Below, piece by piece: positions 53,544 through 63,396 of a stretch of DNA of 64,000 nt. The DNA comes from Bradyrhizobium sp. WD16 (lineage in GTDB: Bacteria > Pseudomonadota > Alphaproteobacteria > Rhizobiales > Xanthobacteraceae): the NCBI RefSeq assembly GCF_024181725.1, contig NZ_CP028908.1, forward strand, positions 372,001 to 436,000. Direction: 5' to 3'. Each line of letters begins with the position of its first letter. Positions within the stretch are counted from its first letter, which is position 1. The translations under genes and the position numbers were made by a program. The notes beneath the pieces are model-generated. The model was not told the DNA's origin. It saw only the letters and a list, made by a program, of their open reading frames with translations, and searched no databases.

Positions 53544-54478
53544 TGGCGGCGCCTGCGGAACGCGCCACACCGGAACAGCTCGCGCTCCGCCGCGCCGACG
53601 GCGAGAGCCGGACGCTCGCGGCCTCGCTACCGCGCCTGGTGCTGGAAGCGCGCCGCATCGCGGCCAATGTCATCCACGGATTGCACGGCCGCCGCCGCGC
53701 CGGCTCGGGCGAGAGCTTCTGGCAATACCGCCGCTTCGCCTCGGGCGAGCCGGCGCAGAATGTCGACTGGCGCCGTTCGGCGCGCGACGACCATCTCTAT
53801 GTCCGCGAGCAGGAATGGGAGGCCGCGCACACCATATGGTTGTGGCCAGACCGTTCTGCATCCATGGCCTTCGCCTCCAGGGGCATGCGCGACAGCAAGC
53901 TGGAACGCGCCCTGATCGTCACCTTCGCCCTCGCCGAACTCCTGGTCGCCGGCGGCGAGCGGATCGGCGTGCCCGGGCTGATACCGCCGAGCTCGAGCCG
54001 CAACATCATCGACAAGCTGGCCCAGGCCATGCTGCACGATACCGCCGTGCGCCCCAGCCTGCCGCCCGCCTTCGTGCCCTCGCCGCTCGCCGAGATCGTC
54101 GTGATCGGCGATTTCTGGTCGCCGATCGGCGAGATCGAGGCGATGCTCGCCGGCCTGTCCGCCTCCGGCGCCCATGGCCTGTTGCTGCAGGTGGTCGACC
54201 CGGCGGAAGAGAGCTTCCCCTATTCCGGCCGCGTCGAATTCGTCGAGCCGGAAGCCGGCAGCACCATCACTGCCGGCCGCGCCGAGACCTGGGCCGGCGA
54301 CTATGTCACGCGCCTCGCGCTCCATCGCGACCAGATCCGCGCCGCCGCCGGCCGCCGCGGCTGGATGTTCTCGACCCACACGACCAGCCGTTCGGCGGCC
54401 GAACTTCTGCTGTTCCTCCACGCCAGCATGACCGTCAACCGGGCGGGCCGCTCCACCGGCATCGGGGCTGGCGCATGA
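53543..54478 (+). CDS. DUF58 domain protein
   Basis: A 311-residue protein with the DUF58 motif around RRRAGSGESFWQYRRFASGE and DWRRSARDDHLYVREQE, followed by a VWA-like fold (IWLWPDRSASMAF holds the D-x-S-x-S MIDAS form: DRSAS). It should be the direct partner of MoxR. Its stop overlaps the next start by 4 bases. Confidence 0.92.
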   Translation: MAAPAERATPEQLALRRADGESRTLAASLPRLVLEARRIAANVIHGLHGRRRAGSGESFWQYRRFASGEPAQNVDWRRSARDDHLYVREQEWEAAHTIWLWPDRSASMAFASRGMRDSKLERALIVTFALAELLVAGGERIGVPGLIPPSSSRNIIDKLAQAMLHDTAVRPSLPPAFVPSPLAEIVVIGDFWSPIGEIEAMLAGLSASGAHGLLLQVVDPAEESFPYSGRVEFVEPEAGSTITAGRAETWAGDYVTRLALHRDQIRAAAGRRGWMFSTHTTSRSAAELLLFLHASMTVNRAGRSTGIGAGA

Positions 54479-57366
54479 TCGGAGCCCTGCCCCTCTCGTT
54501 CGCCGAACCGTTGCTGCTGGCGGGGCTGATCAGCCTGCCGGTGCTGTGGTGGCTGTTGCGGCTGATGCCGCCGCGACCGCGACGGATCGATTTCCCGCCG
54601 ACCCGCCTGTTGTTCGACATCGCGCCCAGGGAGGAGACGCCGTCGCGCTCGCCGTGGTGGCTGACCGCGCTGCGCCTGCTCGCCGCCGCGCTGGTGATCC
54701 TCGCCGCCGCCGGACCGGTGTGGAATCCGCAAACCGTCGGCCAGCGCAGCCAGGGGCCGCTGGTGCTGCTGATCGACGACGGCTGGAGCGCCGCCGCGAG
54801 CTGGGATGCCCGGGTGAAGTCGGCCGACGAACTGATCAGCAATGCCGAGGCCGATCGCCGCGCGGTGGCGCTGGTGCCGCTGTCGGAGCCGACCCGCGAC
54901 CTGTCGATGATGCCCGCCGGCACCGCGCGCGTCGCGCTGCGCCAGCTCGCGCCCAAGCCCTATGCGGTGGAGCGCATCGATACCCTGCCGGCGGTCGAAC
55001 GCCTGCTCGGCGCCACCAGCGACGCCGAACTGGCGTGGCTCGCCGACGGCGTCGACAGCGGCCGCGGCCCCGACTTCGTCACCGCGCTCGGCAAGCTCAC
55101 CGATCGACATCCGCTGACCATCGTCGATGGCGGCACGCCCCCCACCCATGCGCTGGTCGCCGCCGAGAATGCCGCGGCCAAGATGACGGTGAAAGTGCTG
55201 CGCGCGACCGGCGGCGGCATCGACGGCGGCCTCGTTCGCGCCCTCGACCAGAAAGGCGCGCCGCTCGGCGAGAGCCGTTATCAGTTCATCGGCAACGAGA
55301 CCGAGACGGAAGCGTCGTTCGATCTGCCGGTCGAATTGCGCAACGACATCGCAAGGCTGGAGATCGCCGGCGAGCGCTCGGCCGGCGCGGTGCAGCTGCT
55401 CGACAAGCGCTGGCGCCGCCGCGCCATCGGCATCGTCTCCGGCGCCACCAGCGACACCGCGCAGCCGCTGCTGGCCTCGACCTTCTATCTCGCGCGGGCG
55501 CTCGCTCCGTTCGCCGATGTTCGGCTCGGCGGCCGCGTCGCGCCCGCCCAGGCGATCGCCCAGTTCCTCGACCAGAAGCTGCCGATGATCGTGCTCGCCG
55601 ACATCGGCGCGCTGTCGCCGGAAGTGCACGAGCGGCTCGACGCCTTCATCGAACAGGGCGGCGTCTTGGTGCGGTTTGCGGGCCCCCGCATGGCCGCCGG
55701 CGACGACGATCTGGTGCCGGTCAAGTTGCGCCGCGGCGGCCGCAGCCTGGGGGGCAGCCTGACCTGGGAGAAACCGCAGCATCTCGCCGCCTTCGCCGCC
55801 GATGGACCATTCGCCGGGCTCGCCGTGCCGTCCGACGTCACCGTCAACCGACAGGTGCTGGCCGAGCCCGATCCGTCGCTGGCGACGCGGAGCTGGGCCT
55901 CGCTCGCCGATGGCACGCCGCTCGTCACCGGCGATCGTCGCGGCCGCGGCGTGCTGGCGCTGTTCCACGTCAGCGCCGATGCGCGCTGGTCGGACCTGCC
56001 GATGTCGGGCAGCTTCGTCGAGATGCTGCGCCGTCTCGTCGACATGGCCGGCTACACCGCCAAGCCCGGCGCCGGCGTCGCCGCCACCGAGGCCAGGGAT
56101 ACCGTGGCGCCGAGCCGCGTGCTCGACGGCTTCGGCGTGTTCGTGCCGCCGCCCTCGACGGCGCGGCCGATCCCGGCCGACTTCAGCGACCGCGCCAGCG
56201 CCGAGCATCCGCCCGGCTTCTACGGCCCGCCCGACGGGCCGGTGGCGCTCAACACCCTCGCCGCCGCCGATCGCGTTGCCGCGCTCGATACCTCGGCGCT
56301 CAAGGCGCGGCGCGCGAGCTATGCCAGCGCCGAACCGCGCGACCTGCGCGGCCTGCTGCTGTCGACCGCGCTGGCATTGTTCCTGATCGACGCGGTGATC
56401 GTCGCCCTGCTCGGCGGCGGCCTCGCCGCGCTGCTGCGCCGGCGCGCCGCGACGACGACTGCGGTGCTGATCGCGATCGGACTGGCGAGCGGCGTTGCCG
56501 CCGGCCTCGTGCCGTCAGGGCCGGCCCGCGCCCAGAGCCCGCCGGATCGCACGATCACGGCGCCCGCGCCCGCTCCCAACGGCAGCAAAGCGGCAAGCAG
56601 CAAGAGCGACGACGAAGCGGCGATCCGCGCGGTGTCGCAGACGAGGCTCGCCTATGTCGTCACCGGCAATGCCGACGTCGACGACATCGTCAAGTCCGGC
56701 CTGTCGGGGCTGACGCTGTTCCTCGCCCAGCGCACCGCGCTCGAGGCCGGCGATCCGGTCGGCATCGATCCGTCGCGCGACGAGCTCGCCTTCTATCCGC
56801 TGATCTACTGGCCGGTGCTGCCGGGGGCGCCGAAACCCTCGCAGCAGGCCCTCGACAGGATCGACGCCTACATGAAGAACGGCGGCACCGTGCTGTTCGA
56901 CACCCGCGACGCCATGGACGCCTCGCCCGGCGCGGAATCGCAGACGCCCGGCATGCAGTCGCTGCGCGACATTCTCTCCTCGCTCGACGTGCCGGAACTC
57001 GAACCGGTGCCGCGCGACCACGTGCTGACCAAGACCTTCTACCTGCTGCACGACTTCCCCGGCCGCTTCACCAACGGCCAGACCTGGGTCGAGGCCCTGC
57101 CGCGCGAGAACGACGAGGAGGCCGAGGCGCGGCCGGCGCGCGGCGGCGACGGCGTATCGCCGATCATCATCACCTCCAACGATCTCGCCGGCGCCTGGGC
57201 GATGCGCAGCGACGGCCAGCCGATGCTGCCGACGTCGCCGGGCGAGCCGCGCCAGCGCGAATTCGCCTTCCGCGCCGGCGTCAACATCGTGATGTACACC
57301 CTGACCGGCAACTACAAGGCCGACCAGGTGCACGCGCCGCAGATCATCGAACGGCTGGGGCAGTAA
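54475..57366 (+). CDS. BatA-like/DUF4159 membrane protein
   Basis: A 963-residue protein. The N-terminus (1-100) is the BatA-type two-helix anchor with PPRPRRIDFPPTRLL, followed by a VWA-like domain whose MIDAS is degenerate (LLIDDGWSAA instead of D-x-S-x-S). Two helices lie near 625-680. The C-terminal 240 residues are the DUF4159 domain (RLAYVVTGNADVDDIVKSG, FYPLIYWPVLPGAP), a GATase1-like fold. It likely stands on the periplasmic face and works with MoxR. The very long frames of the other strands in this region are not genes. Confidence 0.88.
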   Translation: MIGALPLSFAEPLLLAGLISLPVLWWLLRLMPPRPRRIDFPPTRLLFDIAPREETPSRSPWWLTALRLLAAALVILAAAGPVWNPQTVGQRSQGPLVLLIDDGWSAAASWDARVKSADELISNAEADRRAVALVPLSEPTRDLSMMPAGTARVALRQLAPKPYAVERIDTLPAVERLLGATSDAELAWLADGVDSGRGPDFVTALGKLTDRHPLTIVDGGTPPTHALVAAENAAAKMTVKVLRATGGGIDGGLVRALDQKGAPLGESRYQFIGNETETEASFDLPVELRNDIARLEIAGERSAGAVQLLDKRWRRRAIGIVSGATSDTAQPLLASTFYLARALAPFADVRLGGRVAPAQAIAQFLDQKLPMIVLADIGALSPEVHERLDAFIEQGGVLVRFAGPRMAAGDDDLVPVKLRRGGRSLGGSLTWEKPQHLAAFAADGPFAGLAVPSDVTVNRQVLAEPDPSLATRSWASLADGTPLVTGDRRGRGVLALFHVSADARWSDLPMSGSFVEMLRRLVDMAGYTAKPGAGVAATEARDTVAPSRVLDGFGVFVPPPSTARPIPADFSDRASAEHPPGFYGPPDGPVALNTLAAADRVAALDTSALKARRASYASAEPRDLRGLLLSTALALFLIDAVIVALLGGGLAALLRRRAATTTAVLIAIGLASGVAAGLVPSGPARAQSPPDRTITAPAPAPNGSKAASSKSDDEAAIRAVSQTRLAYVVTGNADVDDIVKSGLSGLTLFLAQRTALEAGDPVGIDPSRDELAFYPLIYWPVLPGAPKPSQQALDRIDAYMKNGGTVLFDTRDAMDASPGAESQTPGMQSLRDILSSLDVPELEPVPRDHVLTKTFYLLHDFPGRFTNGQTWVEALPRENDEEAEARPARGGDGVSPIIITSNDLAGAWAMRSDGQPMLPTSPGEPRQREFAFRAGVNIVMYTLTGNYKADQVHAPQIIERLGQ

Positions 57367-57369
57367 CGC

Positions 57370-59433
57370 ATGCAGTACGGCATCGCCTTCGCTCCGCTCG
57401 TTCCGACGCAGGTGCTGTGGATCGCGCTCGCCGCCATCGTCGTCGTCGCCGTGGCGCTGATGCTTTCCCGCGGCGCCAAGGCGGCGGTCCGGGTCGCGGC
57501 GCTGGCACTGATCCTGCTGGCGCTCGCCAATCCTTCCTTCACCCGCGAGGAGCGCGAGCCGCTGTCGTCGGTGGCGGCGGTGATCGTCGACAAGAGCCCG
57601 AGCCAGAATTTCGGCGACCGCACCGGCGAGACCGCGCGGGCGCGCGACGCGCTGCTCGAGCGCCTCAAGGCCATCAAGGGCCTCGAGGTCCGCACCGTCG
57701 AGGCCGGCCAGGCCGACGGCGAGACCGACGGCACCAGACTGTTCGGCGCGCTGGCCTCGGCGCTGTCGGACGTGCCGCCGGACCGGATCGCCGGCGCCTT
57801 CCTGATCACCGACGGCCGTGTCCACGACATTCCGGCGAATGCCGCCGGCCTCGGCTTCCACGCGCCGGTGCATGCGCTGATCACCGGCAAGAGCAACGAG
57901 CGCGACCGCCGTATTGCCATCGTCGCCGCGCCGCGCTTCGGCATCGTCGGCAAGCCGCAGACCATCACCTACCGGCTCGACGACCAGGGCGTCACCGGCC
58001 AGCAGGCCAGGGTCACCCTCCGCCGCGACGGCGAGGTCCTGAGCGAACGCATGGTCGGCAGCGGCCAGAGCGTCGACGTCACCGTCGACATCCCCCATGC
58101 CGGGCCGAACCTCGTCGAGATCGAGGCTTCGCCGCTCGACGGCGAATTGACGCCGGTCAACAACCGCGCCGTGGTCTCCATCGACGGCGTGCGCGACAAG
58201 CTGCGGGTGCTGCTGGTGTCGGGCGAGCCGCATTCCGGCGAGCGCACCTGGCGCAACCTGCTCAAGTCCGACCCCAGCGTCGACCTCGTGCACTTCACCA
58301 TCCTGCGTCCGCCGGAGAAGCAGGACGGCACGCCGATCAACGAACTGTCGCTGATCGCCTTCCCGACCCGCGAACTGTTCCAGCAGAAGATCAACGAATT
58401 CCAGCTGATCATCTTCGACCGCTATGCCCGCCAGGGCGTGCTGCCGATCTCCTATTTCGACAACATCGCGCATTATGTGAAGAACGGCGGCGCGGTGCTG
58501 ATCTCGGCCGGCCCCGATTACGCCTCGACCACCAGCATCTGGCGCACGCCGCTCGACGCCGTGCTGCCGGCCGAACCGGTCGGCGTCACCGAAGAGGCCT
58601 TCACCGCACGCGTGTCCGGCGTCGGCAAGCGCCATCCGGTGACCCGCGGCCTCGAAGGCGCGGCGAGCGAGCCGCCGCACTGGAGCCGCTTCTTCCGCCT
58701 CGTCGACACCCGCAACGCCACCTCGCCGGCGCTGATGGAAGGCGCCGACAAGAAGCCGCTGCTGCTGTTGTCCCGCCAGGGCGAAGGCCGGGTCGCGCTG
58801 ATCCTATCCGACCATATCTGGCTATGGGCGCGCGGCTACGAGGGCGGCGGCCCCTATCTCGATCTGCTGCGCCGCACGGCGCACTGGCTGATGAAGCAGC
58901 CCGACCTCGACGAGGAGGCGCTGCGCCTGCAGGTCCAGGGCAAGGAACTCGCGATCCTGCGCCAGACCATGGCCGACAGCGTGCCGCCGGTCACGGTCAC
59001 CTCGCCCTCCGGCGCGAACCGCACCCTGACGCTGACCGCGGCCGAGCCCGGCCAGTGGCGGGCGACGCTGCCGGCCGACGAACTCGGCCTGTGGCAGGCG
59101 AGCGACGGCACGCTGAAAGCGCTGATCAATGTCGGCCCGGTCAACCCGAAGGAATTCGCCGAGGTCACCTCGACCACCGAAACGTTGAAACCACTGACGC
59201 AGGCGAGCGGCGGCGACACCCGGCGGGTGTCCGACGGTTCGAGCATCGATCTGCCGCGCATCGTGCCGGTGCGCGCCGCCTCCGGCTTCCGCGGCGACGG
59301 CTGGCTCGGCGTGCGCATGCGCGACGCCAGCGTGGCGCGCGGCATCGGCGTGTTGCCGATGTTCGCCGGCCTGATCGGCCTCTTGCTGCTGATCGGCGCG
59401 CTCGCCGCCACCTGGGTCCGCGAGGGGCGGTGA
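57370..59433 (+). CDS. VWA/glutamine amidotransferase-like membrane protein
   Basis: A 687-residue last member of the MoxR operon, three bases after the previous stop. Two N-terminal helices (15-33, 40-55) are followed by a VWA-like domain with intact MIDAS DKSPS (74-78), an Ig-like segment (about 190-270), and a GATase1-like domain (LLVSGEPHSGERTWRNLL to about 460) that lacks a clear catalytic Cys. One C-terminal helix precedes VREGR. Probably a metal-binding envelope partner of MoxR; function unknown. Confidence 0.85.
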   Translation: MQYGIAFAPLVPTQVLWIALAAIVVVAVALMLSRGAKAAVRVAALALILLALANPSFTREEREPLSSVAAVIVDKSPSQNFGDRTGETARARDALLERLKAIKGLEVRTVEAGQADGETDGTRLFGALASALSDVPPDRIAGAFLITDGRVHDIPANAAGLGFHAPVHALITGKSNERDRRIAIVAAPRFGIVGKPQTITYRLDDQGVTGQQARVTLRRDGEVLSERMVGSGQSVDVTVDIPHAGPNLVEIEASPLDGELTPVNNRAVVSIDGVRDKLRVLLVSGEPHSGERTWRNLLKSDPSVDLVHFTILRPPEKQDGTPINELSLIAFPTRELFQQKINEFQLIIFDRYARQGVLPISYFDNIAHYVKNGGAVLISAGPDYASTTSIWRTPLDAVLPAEPVGVTEEAFTARVSGVGKRHPVTRGLEGAASEPPHWSRFFRLVDTRNATSPALMEGADKKPLLLLSRQGEGRVALILSDHIWLWARGYEGGGPYLDLLRRTAHWLMKQPDLDEEALRLQVQGKELAILRQTMADSVPPVTVTSPSGANRTLTLTAAEPGQWRATLPADELGLWQASDGTLKALINVGPVNPKEFAEVTSTTETLKPLTQASGGDTRRVSDGSSIDLPRIVPVRAASGFRGDGWLGVRMRDASVARGIGVLPMFAGLIGLLLLIGALAATWVREGR

Positions 59434-59538
59434 CGCCGCTGAAAAGTGTCGCGCGGGCAAGCCGGCGGAAATGAAGACGCCGCTCCTCCCGACCGCCCCC
59501 TTCCGGTGTTATTCTTCACACTGTTGCCGTGGCGCCAA

Positions 59539-59577
59539 TTGACAGTGCTACGGCACCATGATGTTATAGTATAACAT
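59539..59577 (+). promoter_or_regulatory. Promoter overlapped by a Zur-like palindrome
   Basis: A -35-like TTGACA (59539-59544) is followed by ATGTTATA-G-TATAACAT (59561-59577), a palindrome with 8-bp arms. GTTATA...TATAAC is the core of proteobacterial Zur boxes. A -10 at TGTTAT (17-base spacing) lies inside it, so zinc-loaded Zur would block the polymerase. It precedes the DUF2946-like gene and ZnuD-like receptor. Confidence 0.8.
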
Positions 59578-59642
59578 CAAGACGCTGGGGATCGGCCACT
59601 GGCCGACCCGGCGCGGGGATAGTTGCGCAAGCGGGGCAGCGG

Positions 59643-60020
59643 GTGGGCTGGATCAGGCCGAGGACTGGAGCGGGGGCATGGCTGGCGCTGATCGCGCTCG
59701 CCTTGCAGACCGTCCTTGCCTTCGGCCACGGCCATTTCGGCCTTCACGACGATGGTTCATACGCCGGCCGGCTGATCGCGGCCTCATCGTCCCACCTGCC
59801 CGGCCCCGGTCGTGACGACGGCGACGGCCTCGGGCCCGACGGCTGCGCCATCTGCGCCACCATGGCGCTGGCGGCAACCGCGCTCGCGGCGGCGCCGCCG
59901 CCGCTCACTTTGCCTTCGCCTGTGGTCGCGCCGGAGCAGCCCTGGCGCCGCACCGTCGCGATGGCGGCAACAATCGATGCACCGTTCCGCTCCCGTGCCC
60001 CGCCCCTCCTGATCGTCTGA
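59643..60020 (+). CDS. DUF2946-like exported protein
   Basis: A 125-residue protein with N-terminal hydrophobic segment (WLALIALALQTVLAFGHGHF), a histidine-containing stretch GHGHFGLHDD, and a CAICATMALAATALAAAPPP motif typical of DUF2946 proteins. Such genes often precede TonB-dependent receptors for metals. With the Zur-like box 66 bases upstream it probably acts in zinc handling (inference). GTG start at 59643. Confidence 0.7.
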   Translation: MGWIRPRTGAGAWLALIALALQTVLAFGHGHFGLHDDGSYAGRLIAASSSHLPGPGRDDGDGLGPDGCAICATMALAATALAAAPPPLTLPSPVVAPEQPWRRTVAMAATIDAPFRSRAPPLLIV

Positions 60021-60087
60021 CGCTTCGCTCGCGCGATCCAGGCGGCGCCATCCGGCGCCGTCGTCCCAGGCAATCAGGTTCACATTC

Positions 60088-62487
60088 ATGCAGTCCCGTT
60101 TCTCGCGCGCGCTCCTCGGCAGCGCTGCGCTTCTCTCGTTCACCATCGTTGGCGCCGCGGCGCAGCAATCCCAAAACCAGGCGCAGAGCCAGGACGAGGC
60201 CAAGCCCGCCGCCGCTCCCGCGGCGCCGGCCGGCACCACCGCGCTGCCGGAGATCGTGGTCAATTCGCCGAGCCCGATCGTGCGCCGCGCGCCGCGCCAG
60301 GTCGCTGGCGCCGGCACCGGCCCGGCCCGCCCTGCGCCGCAGCGCCGGCAGCCGACACAGCAGACGACGAACCAGCCGGCGCCGCCGCCGGCGCTACCCG
60401 GCACATTGCCGATCGTCACCGACCAGTTCGCCACCGTCACCGTGGTCCCCAACGAGGAAATCCGCCGCAGCGGCGCCACGACCCTGGGCGACCTGCTGCT
60501 CAACAAGCCGGGCATCACCGCCTCGTCCTTCGCCCCGGGCGGCGCCAGCCGGCCGATCATCCGCGGCCTCGACGTCAACCGCGTCGGCATCACCGAAAAC
60601 GGCATCGGCAGCGGCGGCGCCTCGGATCTTGGCGAAGACCATTTCGTGCCGATCGATCCGCTGACCACCAATCAGGTCGAGGTGATCCGCGGGCCGGCGA
60701 CGCTGCGCTACGGCTCGCAATCGATCGGCGGCGTGGTCGCCGCCAGCAACAACCGCGTTCCGGACAGCATGCCCTGCGCCACGCCGGTCCGCACCTTCGG
60801 CATGGGCGATATCACCACGCCGCTGGCGGCGGCGCCCTGCGTGCGTGTGGAGACGCGCAGCGCGGTCTCCAGCGTCGACAGCGGCAGGGAGACCGGCGTC
60901 CTGCTCGACGCCGGCGGCAACAACATCGCCTTCCACGCCGACGGCTTCATGCGCGGCACCGACGATTATGCCGTGCCGGCGTATCCTTACCGCTTCACGC
61001 CGGGCCGGCCGTTCTTCGGCCGCCAGACCAATTCGTCGACCCGCTCGGACGGCGGCTCGATCGGCGGCTCCTATTTCTTCGACGGCGGCTATGCCGGCAT
61101 CGCGGTCATCCAGAACGACAACCTCTATCACATCCCGAGCATCGACGGCGTCAACAACCACACGCGGATCGACGCCCATCAGACCAAGGTGGTGTCGAAG
61201 GGCGAATACCGCCCGGACGCGGCGATGATCGACGCGGTGCGCTTCTGGGTGGGCGCCACCGATTATCGCCACAACGAGATCGGCCTCGCCGACCCCGCCA
61301 ACCTCGCAACCGACGGCGTGCGCCAGACCTTCACCAACAAGGAACAGGAAGGCCGCGTCGAGGTGCAGCTCGCGCCCTTCAACCTGCGCTTCGCCAGCAT
61401 GACCACCGCGCTCGGGCTGCAGGCGGGACATCAGGAGCTGACCGCGCCGAGCCCCGACAATCCGAACTCGCAGTTCAACGGCCTGTGGGACCCGAACCAC
61501 AACACCCGCGTCGCCGGCTACGCCTTCAACGAGTTCAAGTTCAGCGAGGTCACCCGGGCCCAGCTCGCCGGCCGCATCGAGCATGTCAGCCTGACCGGCA
61601 CGGTGCCGGGCTTCCCGGCCGACTACATCCCCGATGGTCTCGACCGGCCCAACGTGCTGCACCACCTCGACTACACGCCGATGAGCGCGAGCTTCGGCGT
61701 GATCCAGAACCTCTCCCACGATCTCGTCGCCAGCGTCACCGCGCAATATACCGAGCGCGCGCCGAAACCCGCCGAACTGTTCTCGCGCGGCGCCCACGAT
61801 GCCACCGCGACCTTCGACATCGGCAATCCCAACCTGACGATCGAGGCCGCCAAGTCGGTCGAGGCCGGATTGCGTCGCGCCGTCGGGCCGTTCCGCTTCG
61901 AGGCCACCGCCTACTACACCCGCTTCAACGGCTTCATCTATCGCCGCCTCACCGGGCTGATGTGCGGCGAGGACTTCAATTCCTGCGGCAACGGCGATCC
62001 GGCCAACGCGACGCGGCAGGCGGTCTATTCGCAGCGCGACGCCACCTTCCGCGGCGGCGAGATCCAGTTCCAGTACGATGTCGCCGCGCTGGGCAGCGGG
62101 TTGTTCGGCGTCGAGGGGCAATACGACATCGTCCGCGCCACCTTCACCGACGGCACCAACGTGCCGCGGATTCCGCCGCAGCGGCTCGGCGGCGGCGTCT
62201 ACTGGCGCGATGCGAGCTGGCTCGCCAAGCTCAACCTGCTGCACGCCTGGGCGCAGAACGATGTCGCGCCGGAGGAGACGACGACGCCCGGCTACAATCG
62301 CCTGCGCGCCGAACTCAGCTACACCCAGAAGATTCCGCATTCCGGCTTCGGCCTGTCGGAATACACCGTAGGCTTTGTCGGCGACAATCTGCTCAACCAG
62401 TCGATCCGCGAGAGCGTGTCCTACACCAAGGACGAAGTGCTGATGCCGGGGCTGAACGTGCGGATGTTCGTCAACACGAAGTGGTGA
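60088..62487 (+). CDS. znuD: TonB-dependent receptor, ZnuD-like
   Basis: A 799-residue outer-membrane receptor. Signal peptide to about 28; an Ala/Pro/Gln-rich N-terminal tail to about 110; plug domain with GASRPIIRGLDVNRVGITENG and DHFVPIDPLTTNQVEVIRGP, characteristic of the ZnuD/zinc receptor family; barrel ending LNVRMFVNTKW. Cysteine pair CATPVRTFG and AAPCVRVET in the plug may be a disulphide. Zinc import is supported by the Zur-like box. Follows the DUF2946-like gene by 67 bases on the same strand. Confidence 0.85.
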   Translation: MQSRFSRALLGSAALLSFTIVGAAAQQSQNQAQSQDEAKPAAAPAAPAGTTALPEIVVNSPSPIVRRAPRQVAGAGTGPARPAPQRRQPTQQTTNQPAPPPALPGTLPIVTDQFATVTVVPNEEIRRSGATTLGDLLLNKPGITASSFAPGGASRPIIRGLDVNRVGITENGIGSGGASDLGEDHFVPIDPLTTNQVEVIRGPATLRYGSQSIGGVVAASNNRVPDSMPCATPVRTFGMGDITTPLAAAPCVRVETRSAVSSVDSGRETGVLLDAGGNNIAFHADGFMRGTDDYAVPAYPYRFTPGRPFFGRQTNSSTRSDGGSIGGSYFFDGGYAGIAVIQNDNLYHIPSIDGVNNHTRIDAHQTKVVSKGEYRPDAAMIDAVRFWVGATDYRHNEIGLADPANLATDGVRQTFTNKEQEGRVEVQLAPFNLRFASMTTALGLQAGHQELTAPSPDNPNSQFNGLWDPNHNTRVAGYAFNEFKFSEVTRAQLAGRIEHVSLTGTVPGFPADYIPDGLDRPNVLHHLDYTPMSASFGVIQNLSHDLVASVTAQYTERAPKPAELFSRGAHDATATFDIGNPNLTIEAAKSVEAGLRRAVGPFRFEATAYYTRFNGFIYRRLTGLMCGEDFNSCGNGDPANATRQAVYSQRDATFRGGEIQFQYDVAALGSGLFGVEGQYDIVRATFTDGTNVPRIPPQRLGGGVYWRDASWLAKLNLLHAWAQNDVAPEETTTPGYNRLRAELSYTQKIPHSGFGLSEYTVGFVGDNLLNQSIRESVSYTKDEVLMPGLNVRMFVNTKW

Positions 62488-62544
62488 GGGAGCGCCCCTC
62501 ACCGCCCCATTCGTCATGGCCGGAATTGTCGCCCGCAAGTCGGA

Positions 62545-62616
62545 TTCGTCATGGCCGGGCTTGTCCCGGCCATCCACGTCTTTCGTGCTGAAGCGCCGTT
62601 AAGTCGTGGATGCCCG
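62545..62616. repeat. REP-type repeat, 72-bp identical copy 1
   Basis: A 72-base block from TTCGTCATGGCCGGGC to GTCGTGGATGCCCG, repeated exactly at 62878-62949. After each copy the sequence later returns to GGGCATGACGATTGTGAGTG (near 62696 and 62960); the interval is longer in copy 1, which looks like an insertion within one unit. Confidence 0.88.
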
Positions 62617-62877
62617 CGACCGGTCTTCGCCTTCGGCTTCGACCCGGCGCAATGGCTGGGCGCGCCGAAGCTTCTTAGCGAAGGCGGGCAAGCGCGGGCA
62701 TGACGATTGTGAGTGGATCGCCGCTTGTGCCGACTTCATCGCACGGCTGCCCGGACCGCTGCGCCCGCCGTTTTCTCGTCGCAGGTCGGATGTGTCCGAC
62801 TTGCGGCACTCATCAGTGGACGCAACCCGGCCGGGCCTGGTTGCTATGCCATCCACGCGGGCTGCCGCTGCAGTTTC

Positions 62878-62979
62878 TTCGTCATGGCCGGGCTTGTCCC
62901 GGCCATCCACGTCTTTCGTGCTGAAGCGCCGTTAAGTCGTGGATGCCCGGCACAAGGCCGGGCATGACGATTGTGAGTG
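62878..62979. repeat. REP-type repeat, 72-bp copy 2 with its right end
   Basis: The second copy of the block at 62545, here closed directly by GCACAAGGCCGGGCATGACG and TTGTGAGTG. The 545 bp gap between znuD and the GIY-YIG gene holds these two units and no gene. Confidence 0.88.
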
Positions 62980-63032
62980 TGGCACCGTTTGGGCGGCGTC
63001 ATCGCACCCAGCCAAATCGCGACGCGCCGCCT

Positions 63033-63320
63033 TCAGGTGATCGTTGGATATAGATCATCCCACGCGGGATTGTTCGCGACGATCAGCCGGACCTTCCAGG
63101 CGCGCGACCAGTGCTTCACGTTATGCTCGCGCTGAATCGCGTTGCGGATGTCGCCAAACTGCTCGAAGTGAACCAACCGATCCAGTCCGTAGCGTTTGGT
63201 GAAGCCGGCCACCGATTTCGATCTGTGTTCGAAGATACGGCGAACGAGATCGTTGGTCACCCCGACATACAGGATGCCATTGGGCTTGTTGGTCAGAATA
63301 TATACGTAGCCGCCTGCCAT
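63033..63320 (-). CDS. GIY-YIG nuclease family protein
   Basis: A 95-residue single-domain GIY-YIG protein of the UPF0213/YhbQ-like type. The family motif reads YVYILTNKPNGILYVGVTND (so GIY-YIG appears as YVY ... YVG), with Arg in VRRIFEHRS and the catalytic Glu in IQREHNVKHW. These small proteins are common near repeats in alphaproteobacteria; their substrate is unclear. Confidence 0.88.
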   Translation of the reverse strand: MAGGYVYILTNKPNGILYVGVTNDLVRRIFEHRSKSVAGFTKRYGLDRLVHFEQFGDIRNAIQREHNVKHWSRAWKVRLIVANNPAWDDLYPTIT

Positions 63321-63396
63321 ACGATGATCATGGCGTTACGAGCGACACCGACAATATCCGACTTGCCGCAAGCCCGGCGACCGTCCGCGTGGCGGA

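Noticed and set aside
54546-59474. A 1642-codon open frame on the plus strand overlapping the DUF4159 and VWA genes
   Set aside because: It is the +2 frame of two well-supported genes in very GC-rich DNA. The translation is Arg/Ala-rich with no domain, while the real frames show clear motifs.
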